A DNA stretch of 64,000 bases. Source: Tipula vernalis. Taxonomy: Eukaryota; Arthropoda; Insecta; Diptera; Tipulidae. This document shows, one piece after another, positions 1-11,259 of the stretch; within the stretch, counting starts at the first letter, position 1; each line of letters opens with the position of its first letter. The stretch is taken from positions 312,204,092 through 312,268,091 of the forward strand of contig OY282558.1 of NCBI GenBank assembly GCA_958295665.1. Direction: 5' to 3'. The notes under the pieces are model-generated. The model ran no database searches and was not told the origin of the DNA. It was given only the letters and a program-made list of their open reading frames with translations. A program made the position numbers and the translations under genes.

Positions 1-60
1 TATGATTCGCTAATACTTAACACACAGCACATTCTGTATGTATAGAATGTAAATTGTGGT

Positions 61-142
61 ATAATCAGTCCAGTCGCCGCGGCCTGATGAGAAGATTGAT
101 TTTTTCATAATCATAAGCTCATCAGTTCGAAACTGGATTGAA
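61..142 (+). ncRNA. Hammerhead-ribozyme-like hairpin (candidate)
   Basis: All the conserved core elements of a hammerhead are present in the order of a type III fold. A cleavage triplet GTC (73-75) is followed by a tiny stem I candidate GCCGCGGC (76-83), then CTGATGA (84-90), then a 38-nt stem II segment (91-128) closed by G-C, then GAAA (129-132). Stem III pairs 65-74 with 132-141: ten pairs including one G-U, exactly in register with the GTC. Weak points are that stem I allows only three pairs with a 2-nt loop, and that CTGATGAG (84-91) can instead pair perfectly with CTCATCAG (118-125), which would hide the core. The motif match is seen; activity is inference. It could also be an ordinary imperfect palindrome. 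Confidence 0.35.
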
Positions 143-528
143 TTCTCTTACAATCTTCGAAACATATTAAAACCATAAAATTGGTTGGCGTCGATGTTAA
201 ATCATCCAATCTCTTAACGACAGATACTATTATAAGTTCCGAAGATGCACTGCTATAATATTTCAACTGAGATATTTTACTAAACTAATGTACACTGTTG
301 ATATAGAAGCACATTTTACATGACATAACCCATCGCAAATACCCCTACGAACACCGTACCGTCTTTGCTGGTCCACTCAATTTTGCACAGTGATCAATTG
401 ACATTTTTAAGAACTCGAAGGTTGATCACGGTTTGGAAAAACAGTATTGCAGTAAAATGACTAACTGTACACCCAGATATTCTAAACAATTAGAATAAAG
501 AGCACAAAAAACTTTTACAGTTGTTTTC
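143..528. other. Unassigned sequence
   Basis: No gene, repeat or transposon protein is recognised between the hairpin and the satellite. Nothing can be supported here beyond AT-rich single-copy-looking DNA. Confidence 0.4.
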
Positions 529-1563
529 AATAGGCTTCGAGACCTATATTTATTGTGCCAATTTGCATTTGGATTGTTCGATTTTTTCTAAACATTTCAT
601 GGAAAATTCGATTTTATTGAAAATCAACTGTGCATAGCCCACAAATTTTGGGCGGCAAAAATCTAAAGTGCTCCAATTACGTCGGTTTATATCTCTATCA
701 ATGGGCTTCGAGACATATATTTATTTTGCCAACTTTCATTTGAATTGCTCGATATTTTCTAAACATTTCATGGAAAATTCGATTTTATTGAAAATCAACT
801 GTGCTATCCCACAAATTTTGGGCGGGAAAAATCTAAAATGTTCCGATTACGTCGGTTGATATCTCTATCAATAGGCTTCGAGACCTATATTTATTGTGTC
901 AATTTGCATTTATATTGTTCGATTATTTCTAAACATTTCATGGAGAATTCGATTTTATTGAAAATCAACTGTGCTATATATAGCCCACAAATTTTAAGCG
1001 GGAAAAATCTCAAATGCTCCGATTACGTCGGTTGATGTCTCTATCAATAGGCTTTGAGACCTATATTTATTGTGCCAATTTGCATTTGGATTACTCGATT
1101 TTTTCTAAACATTTCATGGAAAATTCGATTTTATTGAAAATCAACTGTGCTATGCCACAAATTTTGGGCGGGAAAAATATCAAATGCTCCGATTACGTCG
1201 GTTGATATCTCTATCAATAGGCTTCGAGACCTATATTTATTGTGCTAATTTGCATTTGGATTGCTCGATTTTTTCTAAACATTTCATGGAAAATTCGATT
1301 TTATTGAAAATCAACTGTGCTATATATAGCCCACAAATTTTGGGCGTGAAAAATTTAAAGTGCTCCGATTACGTCGGTTGATATCTCTATCAATAGGCTT
1401 CGAGACCTATATTTAATGTGCCAATTTGCATTTGGATTGCTCGATTTTTTCTAAACATTTCATGGAAAATTCGATTTTATTGAAAATCAACTGTGCTATA
1501 GCCCACAAATTTTGGGTTGGAAAAATCTAAAATGCTCCGATTACGTCGGTTGATATCTCTATC
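529..1563 (+). repeat. Six-copy tandem satellite, 170-176 bp monomers
   Basis: Six head-to-tail monomers start at 529, 700, 870, 1046, 1216 and 1392 and end at 1563, giving lengths of 171, 170, 176, 170, 176 and 172 bp. Every monomer carries the block AATAGGCTTCGAGACC, the block TTTCATGGAAAATTCG and the junction block GATTACGTCGGTTGATATC. The length difference is a TATA-rich indel: the third and fifth copies contain the palindrome GCTATATATAGC. The monomer junction holds a small hairpin TTGATA-TCTC-TATCAA. Each monomer has a short open frame because the unit has few stops; there is no sign of selection for coding. Copies are only a few percent diverged, so amplification is fairly recent. Confidence 0.95.
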
Positions 1564-1598
1564 AATTTGTTATGTAATGTTATTTTATACGAACAAAA

Positions 1599-1869
1599 AT
1601 GGATTCACCAACTAATTCAGTTCATAAAGTGGATGCCGAACAACGACAACTTAACGAGCAGATACATGCGATGGATCATCATAAGAATATTTACATTCAA
1701 ATGGATAACGGTCAATCCGAATTAAACTTTTTTATTCAACGAATGCAAAATGTCGTTACTAGAGGAATGCCCCAAAACCGTACATTTACAAGCTGTTGAA
1801 AGTGTGACGAGCTTAATTGAGTTGGACATGGAAAGTGTTGAATTTTATTATTCTAGTGTAAGAAGATAA
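1599..1869 (+). pseudogene. Short frameshifted ORF of unknown origin
   Basis: An ATG at 1599 opens 66 codons (begins MDSPTNSVHKVDAEQR) ending at 1799. A second frame from the ATG at 1750 reads 39 codons to a stop at 1867-1869 and has a more protein-like composition (for example AVESVTSLIELDMESVEF). One base change near 1750 would join the two, so this may be a broken ORF of about 85 residues. It starts 35 bp after the satellite array ends. No family is recognised. A gag fragment of an LTR element is possible but unsupported. Confidence 0.2.
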
Positions 1870-2149
1870 AAAAAAATGTGGAGAAATGCATCATTTTTGA
1901 AGTGCAAAGATAACAGACCTAAACTTTAGGTCACATAGTAGCAGTGACCATGACCATGACAACACAAACAACAATAAATAAGATGATTAATGATGCTGCC
2001 GATTAACACAATTTAATCATCAATACTCATATGTCGTATAGTATAAAATAAATGAACGTAATGTTTAATTTTATAACTTGGAATTAAAGTGTTGCAGGAA
2101 ATGTTAGATGACTGATGGGCCTGGTCGCTTTGGCTTGTCACTATAATGT

Positions 2150-3070
2150 TGGCAATATTATTTGGCGATTTGCCTTCTGAACTCGAGCTGCGACATTTTC
2201 GATTGACCCAATCGATATAGTTGCCACGCGTTCTGTACAGAAACATCTACCAGCCAGGTAAAAATAGAGCTCCACCACATTTTGTTTTTGTAGGCAATAC
2301 GATAAAGAGCCACTGTTTGATCTTAACGGTCGACCCTACACATATATTTGTTGTATACCGTCACAACTCAAGGACGAGAAAAACGACTTTGCTCTTTTTG
2401 TCTTTCGAGTAGCGAAGCGCGTTAGAATATGGATATGTCCCAAAAGTGGTTGAATCTATACAAACTACGCTATTATCGCTTATATTTATTGTTGCTGATT
2501 TTCAATGAGCGCGTTTTTCCTTCTAATGAATAGAAATAGCAAGTTTATGGTAGATTCAGGCAATTCGTCGATCATGCTAATGAGTAGTGCAGCACATTTG
2601 GCAAATTTTTCTTCGTACTCTATATTCGAGCGAGGATTTCTTCCTTGATACACTTCCAAATTCAACATAAAGCTAGATGGCGTGCATAATGACTCTAACT
2701 TTGTAGGCAAACCGCAATGGTTTTCTTTTAATAAATTGCTTATATCCGTGTCTTCCAAAGTAGCCAATCATACTTTCATCATATGACAAATTTGGCTCTG
2801 GATAAAAATGTAACAACATTTTGGATTTTAAGCTGTCCGAAATTGGACGAATCATCCACATTTTGTCTGGATTCCGGTTTTCACTTGAGCCAGCGTGATT
2901 GCTATCTTCATAATGCAGAAATTGCAAAATTTTATTGTATCAGTTTTTCGCATGCTGTTGAACACAAGGTAGTTCTGCAAATCATAATCATTCCTCCAGA
3001 TACTCCGAAGACTTGTGTGATAATTTTAACCACTGATAAGAATTCCAATCAATGTTTGTAGTTCAGCAAT
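2150..3070 (-). pseudogene. piggyBac transposase pseudogene, C-terminal part
   Basis: Read leftwards from 3070, this encodes the catalytic and C-terminal parts of a piggyBac (DDE_Tnp_1_7, PGBD-type) transposase in at least three frames. Family-typical pieces in order: IGILISG (about 3050), YDLQNYLVFNSMRKTD (2990-2945), LQFLHYEDSN (about 2925), DESMIGYFGRHG (about 2780) with the catalytic Asp, IDELPES (about 2555), NKYMCRVDR with a stop where LDQ is expected (2355-2325), and WWSSIFTWLVDVSVQNAW (2284-2230) followed by MSQLEFRRQIA (to about 2160). Known: these transposases cut and paste at TTAA. Frameshifts and stops make this copy dead. No terminal inverted repeats or TTAA duplications could be fixed. 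Confidence 0.85.
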
Positions 3071-3822
3071 AGTATTATTATTATTATTATTATTGGAGAG
3101 CCATGCGGGCGATCAGCCACATCGCACTGCGACCTAAAAGATCTATTGTGCTGGACCCTGCTTAATTATCCGTCCAGTCAATATTCAGGTTCTTAATGAA
3201 CCTGATAATACTGCCTCCCGGTACGTGATATATACTATCTAGGCTTATTGCTCTTCCTCCTAGATGTTTACTATAGCACGTAGTTCTGCTAGAAAGGCGG
3301 TAGCATTGGAGCCCAAGGATTTAGAGAGGGCTGTCCCACTCCCGTATATTCCTACTCCTGCCGCGTATTCTGTTTTATTTTACTCTTACGAGTTGCTGGG
3401 AATTGCAAATCGCCTGTAGGTCACCCAGATTTACTACAGGAAAGTTGAATAAAACTGGAGGGTGCCTGGTATCCAGAGCCCGCCTATTTTGGACTGTTTA
3501 ACCTATCAGCCATTCATCCATTGGCATAAGCTGTTCCACCTTAGATTAGGTTTTTTTGTTAAGGTTTTCTCCTTTAGCGCCATACTTTAGCCTGTGCCAA
3601 ATGGCAAAAAATGTGCCAAATGGCCTTAGTTACCAGTGGTTGCCACGAGGAGGCAGCACGTAAAGTTGCTATTTCTAAACATGTTACCCCTTACACAATC
3701 GTACTCGTGACGCAGCTGCCTAACGACATGACCAGAAGAGCTCACGTTATGCGCATCCTTCTGGAAGGTTACGGAGCTGGTAGGTTAATCTATTCAACGT
3801 TCGGCTTCCCCCCGCCTCCAAT
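3071..3822 (-). mobile_element. 5'-truncated non-LTR retrotransposon (I/R1-like) inserted in piggyBac
   Basis: A ~0.75 kb minus-strand insertion separates the two halves of the piggyBac gene. It ends on the minus strand in an (AAT)n tail (about 3072-3093) and is bounded on both sides by the 8-bp sequence TACTATTG, a target-site duplication. Near 3350-3270 it encodes GVGIYGSGTALSKSLGSNAT followed by FLAELRAI, the start of a retrotransposon RNase H domain as found in I- and R1-group elements. The upstream part (3570-3822) is coding-like but too decayed to place. The TAA-type tail is known from I-like elements; the clade call is inference. Confidence 0.75.
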
Positions 3823-4330
3823 AGACGCCAAACCACCTCCAACAATAGTAATTTGAGGATTGTTTTTCTCACGAGCCACAGCATATTTGGCTGATTCGTC
3901 TGCTATAAATTGCAACAAATCCTCGTCAAAAAATTGTTCGAACTGCTCATGCGGCTTAAAATTGCGGCAATCTTCTTAATTACCTTTAGGAAATATTGCA
4001 GTTATGACGTTCGATTTGTAGTCGATGTTCTAGGTGAAAATTGCATCAATTCTTCTAGTAGATTTACGTTTTGCAGGATTTTTTTTTAGATTTCTGTTTC
4101 CGCTTCCTACAATGTTTGATTGAAGCTGAAGTCGATGGTACGTTTGATGTTGGAGAACTAGGCTCTCTCTTTGTCCAATTCAAAGTTGGAATCATTTTTA
4201 TCGTAAAATTTGATGATGTAATTGTTTGTGTAGAGGCATTTCTGGAGTCCTTTGACGCTACTTCTGTAAGATTATTGTTCTTTTCATCAAACTGTAAGCA
4301 ACGTTTCGGTGGTCATAAAAATTTCAAGCA
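3815..4330 (-). pseudogene. piggyBac transposase pseudogene, N-terminal part
   Basis: Continues the piggyBac gene on the far side of the non-LTR insertion. Seen on the minus strand: a low-complexity N-terminal region with SNVPSTSASIKHCRKRK (about 4150-4100), typical of the variable basic and serine-rich N-terminus of this family; then KRKSTRRIDAIF (about 4070-4035); then PHEQFEQFFDEDLLQFIADE (about 3955-3895) followed by SAKYAVAREKNN. The last block is the well-conserved start of the piggyBac domain. Frameshifts lie near 4070 and a stop near 3980. A weak splice-acceptor-like TTGCTTACAG just upstream could mean an intron, but this is speculative. Confidence 0.75.
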
Positions 4331-4880
4331 CTATATACTGGAATCCAAAGAGTATCTGGAAAATGAAATTTTGATTATAAAATCGAGTAATCCAAACTTT
4401 CAACCGCGGTCAAGTTGGACGCAATTTCTCGATTTGTTGGATTTTTAGATTGAAAAATTTCCCAAAATATTAGTTATTGGTGATTTTAGGCTCTGATTGC
4501 TTCATATGCATTCCAACTTATTAATAATAGATCATCGATCTATGTACTACACTAGGCAATCCACATATAATCAGACAGGTACAGTGCTGGGAAAAAAAAT
4601 TGGCCAAACAAATTTTATTTCAAATTGGAGCCTTTTTTTGCTAAAACTACAAAACTTTTGGAAGCAATTGTTTCATTTTAAATACATTTATAACCCAATT
4701 ATATTTAAGCAAAAAAATTTTCTGCAATTTAGCGGGAAAACAGTAATAGAGATACAGAAATCTAATAAAGTAAACACTTGTTTTATAATTTTTTTTGTTT
4801 TCTATTGGTTCATGGAAATTTTGCCTGATTTTTGCTTTTATTACGGCGGTACACCTCCGATTCATTGAGTTTTATAAATT
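4331..4880. other. AT-rich, no gene recognised
   Basis: Short open frames occur on both strands but they are AT-driven and resemble nothing known. The left part may be the 5' flank of the piggyBac copy. Confidence 0.4.
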
Positions 4881-5345
4881 TTTCAAAATTGCAAAACTTT
4901 TTAAAGCTTGAAAATTATGCACCACTGGATATCAGCACACAAGGATTGATAGATATTGGGGTATATGGAAAACGTTAGATAGGACCATTAGCTTATCAAA
5001 ATAGCCACCTTTATCTCAACGCGATGGATTACAGTGTGCTTTATAGAGTTAAATCCATATATAGCTTCAGATATCAGAAATCTTCAATTGTCTACCAACG
5101 GATCTCAGCCCACAGGGACTGATAGATGTAACGGTCTACGTCAGATGTTAAATAGGACCCTTGCCTTGTTAAAAAAGTCATTGCTATATCAACGCGATGG
5201 ATTAAAAGGTGTCTCAGAGCTAAACCCATGTGTAGCTTTAGATATGAAAAAACTTTCAATTGTGCACCACTGGATCTCAGCTCACATGGATTGATATTTA
5301 TATATATAATCGTTTATGGCAGATATTAGATAGGAACCGTACCTT
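4880..5345 (+). repeat. Diverged ~172-bp tandem repeat, about 2.7 copies
   Basis: The block ACCACTGGATCTCAGC recurs at 4921, 5094 (as ACCAACGGATCTCAGC) and 5266, a spacing of 173 and 172 bp. The block TCAACGCGATGGATTA recurs at about 5017 and 5192. Copies differ by roughly 20 percent, much more than in the 529-1563 satellite. The sequence is unrelated to that satellite although the period is nearly equal. Confidence 0.85.
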
Positions 5346-8300
5346 ATTGAAATGGTCACGAGATGACTAATTAAATTTGTAAATTTTGTGAGTTTTTCGG
5401 GCTGACAATTGATTTATATTCAATATCAAGCGAGGACACATTCCTTAAAGGCCTTTTTCGGGATGAAAAGTTTTTTCGGGCTAACTTCACACACATCTAC
5501 CACCACGGTTTTTCTGTCCAATAGTTCCAGATGATCCAGATAGAAAATTCACAACTCACTAATTTTTCCGCTTTTATGTTAGAGAATAATTGCCCCATTT
5601 GCCAATGTGGCCCTGTTTTCTCAAAGAAAATGAGAGATCTCCAATTAATAATTAGATAAGGCCCTAAATAAAGTGAAGATAAAAGAAAAATTAAAAACAT
5701 TTTAAAGGTATTCCACAATTGTTTTTTAATCTGTTCTAATCCAAATCATAAAAATTACACGTTATTATGTGAAAAGTTATGGCTCGTTGCCTTATATCTT
5801 AACCATTAAAAAGTTATTTGAACATAAAAAATGCAATCAAACTTCATATATACTATACAAGAAAAAATGTCGTTTCACACCTTTTTTTTTTTATCAACAT
5901 ACTTGATATGGATATACTGTGATTTCTTCCCTTTTTGCTCTGCACAAATTTTATTTCGATCATAAACTTCATCTTTTATTGATTATCATAAATTTTCCTT
6001 TAATTTCCTTTCAACTATATACAAGACTGAACAGAACAAAACAAAAAAAATTCTTTTGCGATTTATATAAATCATCTTGTTGTTGTGTTCTCAACCAATT
6101 CTATTATTATATTGAGTAAATTTGCGTGACACAAGCCACTTAAAAACTAAATTTATATGTTTCTAGTTTTTCAAAAAAATAAATAAACCAACAGTTTTGT
6201 TTACATATTTTCCATTTTTATTGTATTTGGTTCGGATACAAAAAAATGAAATAAAACATGTCCTCTCTTCTAATAACCTAAGTGGAAACAAAACATAACG
6301 AAAATGTTTAATTTTTCAATTAATTTTCTCCTCAGTTGTTTTGTTTATTTGATTTTCGTTTAGAGGGAATAAGTGATTTAAAAGAATAAAATTAATTAAT
6401 ACACAAATGCACATAGCTTTAATAACATGTAATAAACATAAATTTAAAAAAAATACAAAAAAAGTCATTAAATTGAGGTATACGCAGTCATATAGGTAAT
6501 AAATTTTGATTGTAATAGGTGTATGTATAAAAAAATACATTCTATCATGTAGGAGGTGTAAATATTATCGTCAAATCAATTGATTTATTTCAAGAATCAT
6601 TGGTATATGATAATATTATGATTAGTCGAATGCATTATTGAACAAGCGTCTAGAGTTTGAATTGACCGGTAAAACCTTTAAGTCGTTTTGTATGCAAGTG
6701 CTTGTATGTGTAGAGTGTAGGCGCCAAGAACATTTTTAAAATTAATCATTATTCTAAGCGAAAGTCCTGAGGCGTTTAATTATGTGTCTGCTTTAATAGG
6801 AAAATAGTTAATTACATCCGGCTGGTCGACTAATCGAATTTTAAAATTCCAAAATCTCGAATAAAACAACTCTTATTCATTTTGATTTCCAAAGCTGAAC
6901 TGTTACATCAGCATAGTTTATTTTATTTAGCTTTTAATTATATTTATGATGATCATTAGATTCACTTGGTTTATCCAATAAATCGTACATAGCAAAAACC
7001 TTTCCTAGTGGACTTATTTCCTTCTTTGTAAAATGAGTCGAACCAATAAATTCATTTTTGCATTTGCAAGCGCAATTATACAAGTGTTCAACAGCGTTTC
7101 TTGAATAACGGATACATCTTTACTCTGTTCAGCATGAAATTTAATTATCGTTTTTCAATTAAGACCGTTTTCCTAACAAGGTGGAGTTTCTCATAATTTT
7201 AGTAATTTTCTTGCATGATTTATAGTGAAAAGGAGAGTATCATTCTCAAAGTGAATCTTTGTGCAGGCTCTTTCAAGTTCATTTGTTAGGCAGCTTTTTG
7301 TATGATTTGTTATTTCTTATTTTTCGAAGGAGTTTGTTTACGACACGCATTCTTCTGAAATTGAGAATTATTGGGGAATTGTTATGTCGAAATTAATCTT
7401 TCATTTTCTTATGTTGAAATTTTATTTTCTGATTTATTTAGGTTGTGGAAATTTAGTTGGTTAACTTTATTGTACTTTATGCGTTTATTGACGCCACACG
7501 AGAAATTCAAAAAATAAACTCAATATAATTTTACAACTTTAGCCAAAAAATGACAATTTTATTTATAAATATCAATAAGAAAATTCAATTTACATTTTAC
7601 TTTAATTTATTAATCACCATTGCTAATTTTATCAAGTACGTTATACGTTATATCAACGAAAGAAAAATATGTCTCGCTTCTGATTGTTTTCTTTTTTTTT
7701 TTAAGTTGGTCATCTACCCAACGTGCAGCTGGGTTTATGTAGAAAATCTATTTTGTTTTTTACTTTTTTGTGTGTTGGCATACGAGAAGAATCGCATGCC
7801 AATCTTCGTTGTTCTATGAATAACGAGATGGAGTTACAGAGAGAAAAATGACAAATTTGAAATAGATTCGAAGAGGAATATTGAAAGCGAGACGAAGTAA
7901 ATACCACAAAATATAATTCAGTGTTCAATTATATTTTGTGTACATACTATTTTGCTTGATGACAAGTAGACATATATTACACAAAGAAATATCTTATGCA
8001 CAAACCCTGTGCGTATGTGGTGCTGGGCAAATTTCAATTTAGATAACAAAAAATTGTTTTATATAATGGAAATGCGTGATCCGCTAAAGGACTCCTCCGC
8101 AACTGAGTTCCCCTCCCTAGAGAAGTTCAGTGTTAAGTGCATGCCACATACAAATGAGAAACCGGACAATTCGGTCGGATTATCAGTTTACATCGCCACA
8201 TTCAAAAGAATTGTCGGACTGCAAAATGACGTCACCACCCAAACAAATTACATAAACAAAAGTTTAGTAAAATATACTTTACAAATATAATGTTCTTACC

Positions 8301-8620
8301 GTATTCATTTTAAATTATTATTGTTACTACAGCACAACATATAAAGGTAAACGCCATTTAATTGACACTGAAACCAAAATCAAAGCCGACAAAAAAATCC
8401 GGTGAGAAATGATGGGTTCGTAAAACAGCAAAAATGCGTTCTTTAGCCGACAAAAATTATACCATTCAAAATTTTGACGGACGGATTTTATTTTGACGGC
8501 CGGCAAAATATATCTTTAGGTTTTTATGAATGAAATTGTATTAATTTTATTAAAAATTTCCCTGAATGTAATAGTTATCATTAATTCAAACATTTTTTCT
8601 AATAATTATTATGATGTAAG
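5346..8620. other. AT-rich intergenic DNA without recognisable genes
   Basis: No protein family, RNA gene or strong repeat is seen over about 3.3 kb. The stretch around 8010-8290 has the highest GC and one 93-codon open frame, and lies beyond the 3' end of the gypsy-type remnant. It may hold that element's 3' flank or LTR, but no matching partner LTR was found near 11.3 kb apart from the short shared string GAAATGCGTGA. Confidence 0.4.
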
Positions 8621-8633
8621 TTTTCCTTTTTTG

Positions 8634-9300
8634 TCAAAAAATGGATTTGACGGTTTCAAATGCAGGTTTGCTGTTTGTGCATGTGACAACGCCTTTAGGC
8701 TGAAAACGAACAGATTTATGATGACGATAAACTGTTTTTGCATCAGTGGAACATCGTATGCCGTAAGCCGGTTTGAGCCGGTCAATTGAAATGGTTTGAT
8801 TTTTTCTATTATTTGACATGGTGAATTGTTTCCGAAGGTGTCGAGTAACTTTAAACGGGTCTTCGTGGTAAGCCGTGGTACGAATCTGATGTGAGCCGAG
8901 GAATTTCGTTAACTCAGCGAAAAGTTCCTACTCAAATTGCGTTCCTTGATCTGTAGTGATATGAAGGAGCACGCCAAACCGTGAAACGTAATTGTTGACA
9001 AATGTTGTGGCAATGGTTGCACAAGTGAGCAAATAAGAATGACTAGAGGAAGTCGTCCTACTATATCTCTATGGGTATGTTCAAATCGAGCAGATGGTAT
9101 TTGAAATTGTGCAAGACTGAGCCCAAAGGCTTACGTCTTTGGTATGTGAAGTGTCGGGGATGGTTCGACGCAGTGATTGTACGATGAACAAGCGATTATA
9201 CCCAGTTGATGTTTTGCAGATGATTTCTAGGCCAGGCAATTGGAAAAGCACCAGTTTCATTGATGAACCTGAGTGACATTCGGAACCAGAAAACAAATTC
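8634..9300 (-). pseudogene. Ty3/gypsy (CsRn1-like) integrase remnant
   Basis: Minus-strand integrase of the gypsy-type element. The N-terminal zinc-binding part is recognisable at about 9220-9150 (KTSTGYNRLFIVQSLRR). The core keeps one catalytic Asp in TTDQGTQFE (about 8960-8935) and FAELTKFLGSHQIRTTAYH (about 8920-8865), then jumps to the pol C-terminus SIDRLKPAYG (about 8790-8760). The segment with the third catalytic residue, Glu, is absent, so this integrase is dead even apart from its frameshifts. The SIDRLKPA ending is characteristic of CsRn1-type gypsy pol proteins (from memory of the family). Confidence 0.75.
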
Positions 9301-9459
9301 TGAAATCCTAGATCAACTTTTTGTGTAATTGCAATCTTGTTTAAGTCGAATTGTGTTTCGACTGTGGCCGTTTCGTTGTTCGTTGTGCGAGAGATTGTAT
9401 CTGCAAAAACGTTGTCATATCCGTGAACATGCTGAATGTCCGTGGTAAATTAACTAAGA

Positions 9460-10640
9460 TTAAATTGCTCTAGTCAGAGGTTTATGGTCAGTATAAATAG
9501 TGAAGTCCCGACTTTCGACAAAATATCTGAAGTGTTTCACTACCAGATATATTGCGAGTAATTCCCGATCGAATGCGGAATATTTTTTCTCAGCATCCGA
9601 AAGTTTCCTTGAGCTCCCAAGATTCGTTATTGAACTGTTGCAGTACTGCCCCAACGGCAGTGTTAGATGCGTCAGTAGTTAAACTGAATTTTGAATCGCT
9701 CAATGGATGCGCAGGCAGTGTTATTTTCGCAACTTAAGCCTTAAGTGAGGTGAATGCTTGTTGACATTCGTCAGTCCAAGAGAAGTTCTTGGTTGTTTTC
9801 GGTTTACTTAGAAGTACGAACAGATGACTGTGAACCGGTGTGAGAATTTCAGCGAGCTTTGGTATAAATCGTAGATAGTAATTTATCATACCGATGAACC
9901 GCTGAATTTGCTTAATTGAGATTGGAGCTGGAAATTCCCTAATGGAGTTAATTCGTTCTTTCGACAGCAGAATAATATTAGGGATTATTTTGTGGCTGAG
10001 GAAATCAAGAGTGGACGCATTTAGAACTATTGATATGAACATCAAACTCAGTTAACCTTTAGAAGAGTTGTTTCAGATGGAATTTGTGCTGTTCCTCAGT
10101 TTGTGATGCCAAAAGAATATCGTCAATGTAGACGAAAACAACGTCTAAGTTTCGAACCACTTCGTTCATAAAACGCTGAAACGTTTGGGCGGCATTGTAT
10201 AGAAGGGGGTAGTTATTACCGTTTGAAAACGTATTCAGGCAAAACGGGTATCAAATAATACGCTCTGACGAGATCGATCTTTGAAAAAATGTTGAATCCA
10301 TGTAAATGCATGGAGAAATTTTGAATGTGAGGTATAAGATTACGGTCAGGTGTAGTCACCTTGTTGACCCGATAAGCGACGGGAGATGCAGATGGCCTGC
10401 AAATCCCTAATTTAACGATATACTGAAATTCTGTAAACGCGGCTTTATGGTAGACTTGATCTAGCCTTCTTGGCCTTTATACAGGCAGGTGTAACAATAT
10501 GATGGACCAAATTGTGTCGGACTAGAAATTTATAGTTTGGTTCTGCTGTAAGTTGAGAAAACTTTTTAAGCATTGTGCCGTAGCCGTTGGTGATCGAATA
10601 ATGGATCGGAGTCGGTGTGTTGACGTGAACCATTGTGGCA
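9460..10640 (-). pseudogene. Ty3/gypsy reverse transcriptase-RNase H remnant
   Basis: Contiguous RT and RNase H of the same element, in several frames. Seen in order along the minus strand: the RT entry region with FLVRHNLVHHIVT (about 10,535-10,497); palm and fingers with DLVRAYYLIPV (about 10,280-10,248); NAAQTFQRFMNEVV then the catalytic YIDD box in FVYIDDILLAS (about 10,140-10,105); the thumb IKQIQRFIGMINYYLRFIPK (about 9925-9865); the connection FSWTDECQQAF; and RNase H with SDAEKKYSAFDRELLA and YTDHKPL (about 9600-9470). At least four frame changes or stops interrupt it. Confidence 0.9.
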
Positions 10641-10675
10641 TTGATTGACAGCTTTGTCGCTGGATAAACCAGCCG

Positions 10676-11255
10676 TTAATTCTTAAGATCAAATAAAAGC
10701 CCAAATTTACACAAGAAATCGGCGCAAATGATGGGACGATACACAGGAGCTAAAATGAAAGCATGCGTGAAGGATCGTTTTAGTCCAAAATCCAACTGAA
10801 GCAACTTTGTGCCGTAAGTATGGATGTTAGTGCCATTGGCGGCCGACAGAACTAGATTAAAATTGCGTTTGAGTATATTGAATTCACTTTTATAATTATA
10901 AACTGGAATAACCGAAAGGTCAGCGCCAGTGTCGACTAAGTGGGCCATTCGGTTTATGCGGTCGAATGCGAAGAACCGAGGTGAGTGTGGATTACTTGTT
11001 ATTGTGATCCCGCCCTTGTGTTCTGCTAGTTTTTTGGCTCGCCATTGTTGCCATCAATTATATTAATTTGTTGTGACGTCGATGGTCGCGACGTAGTGAA
11101 ATTGCATGGCGGTACACATTTTTTCGCAGCTCGACCGAACTTCGTGTGGTATCAGCACCTGCCGTGTCGGCGCAAGTAATTGGCGGAACTGCGGGATCTT
11201 GACCGTGGGCGAAACTATTCTCGTTGTCCCCTTGATTTATTTCGAAATAAAACAC
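10676..11255 (-). pseudogene. Ty3/gypsy gag end and retropepsin remnant
   Basis: The open frame 10,948-10,676 holds an aspartic protease with the active-site triad in LVDTGADLSVIP and the flap-side motif AANGTNIHTYG, then PIICADFLCKFGLLFDL. The ADFL..FGLL ending is typical of CsRn1-clade gypsy proteases. Upstream (11,255-11,058) is a basic, disordered frame that sits where the gag-pol junction is expected, but has no recognisable zinc knuckle. No gag body and no 5' LTR could be identified beyond 11.26 kb, so the element is 5'-truncated or has decayed past recognition. Confidence 0.8.
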
Positions 11256-11259
11256 CTAA

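Noticed and set aside
668..1381. Four overlapping 63-65 codon frames with similar sequences, as if a tandem gene family
   Set aside because: They are one frame repeated in each satellite monomer and bridge monomer junctions; no codon-level constraint visible.
529..1563. CRISPR-like array
   Set aside because: Monomers are 170-176 bp and repetitive throughout, with no short repeat/unique spacer alternation; the genome is eukaryotic.
3611..3856. 81-codon plus-strand frame with a protein-like composition
   Set aside because: It lies antisense across the non-LTR insertion and its border with piggyBac; the minus strand explains the sequence.
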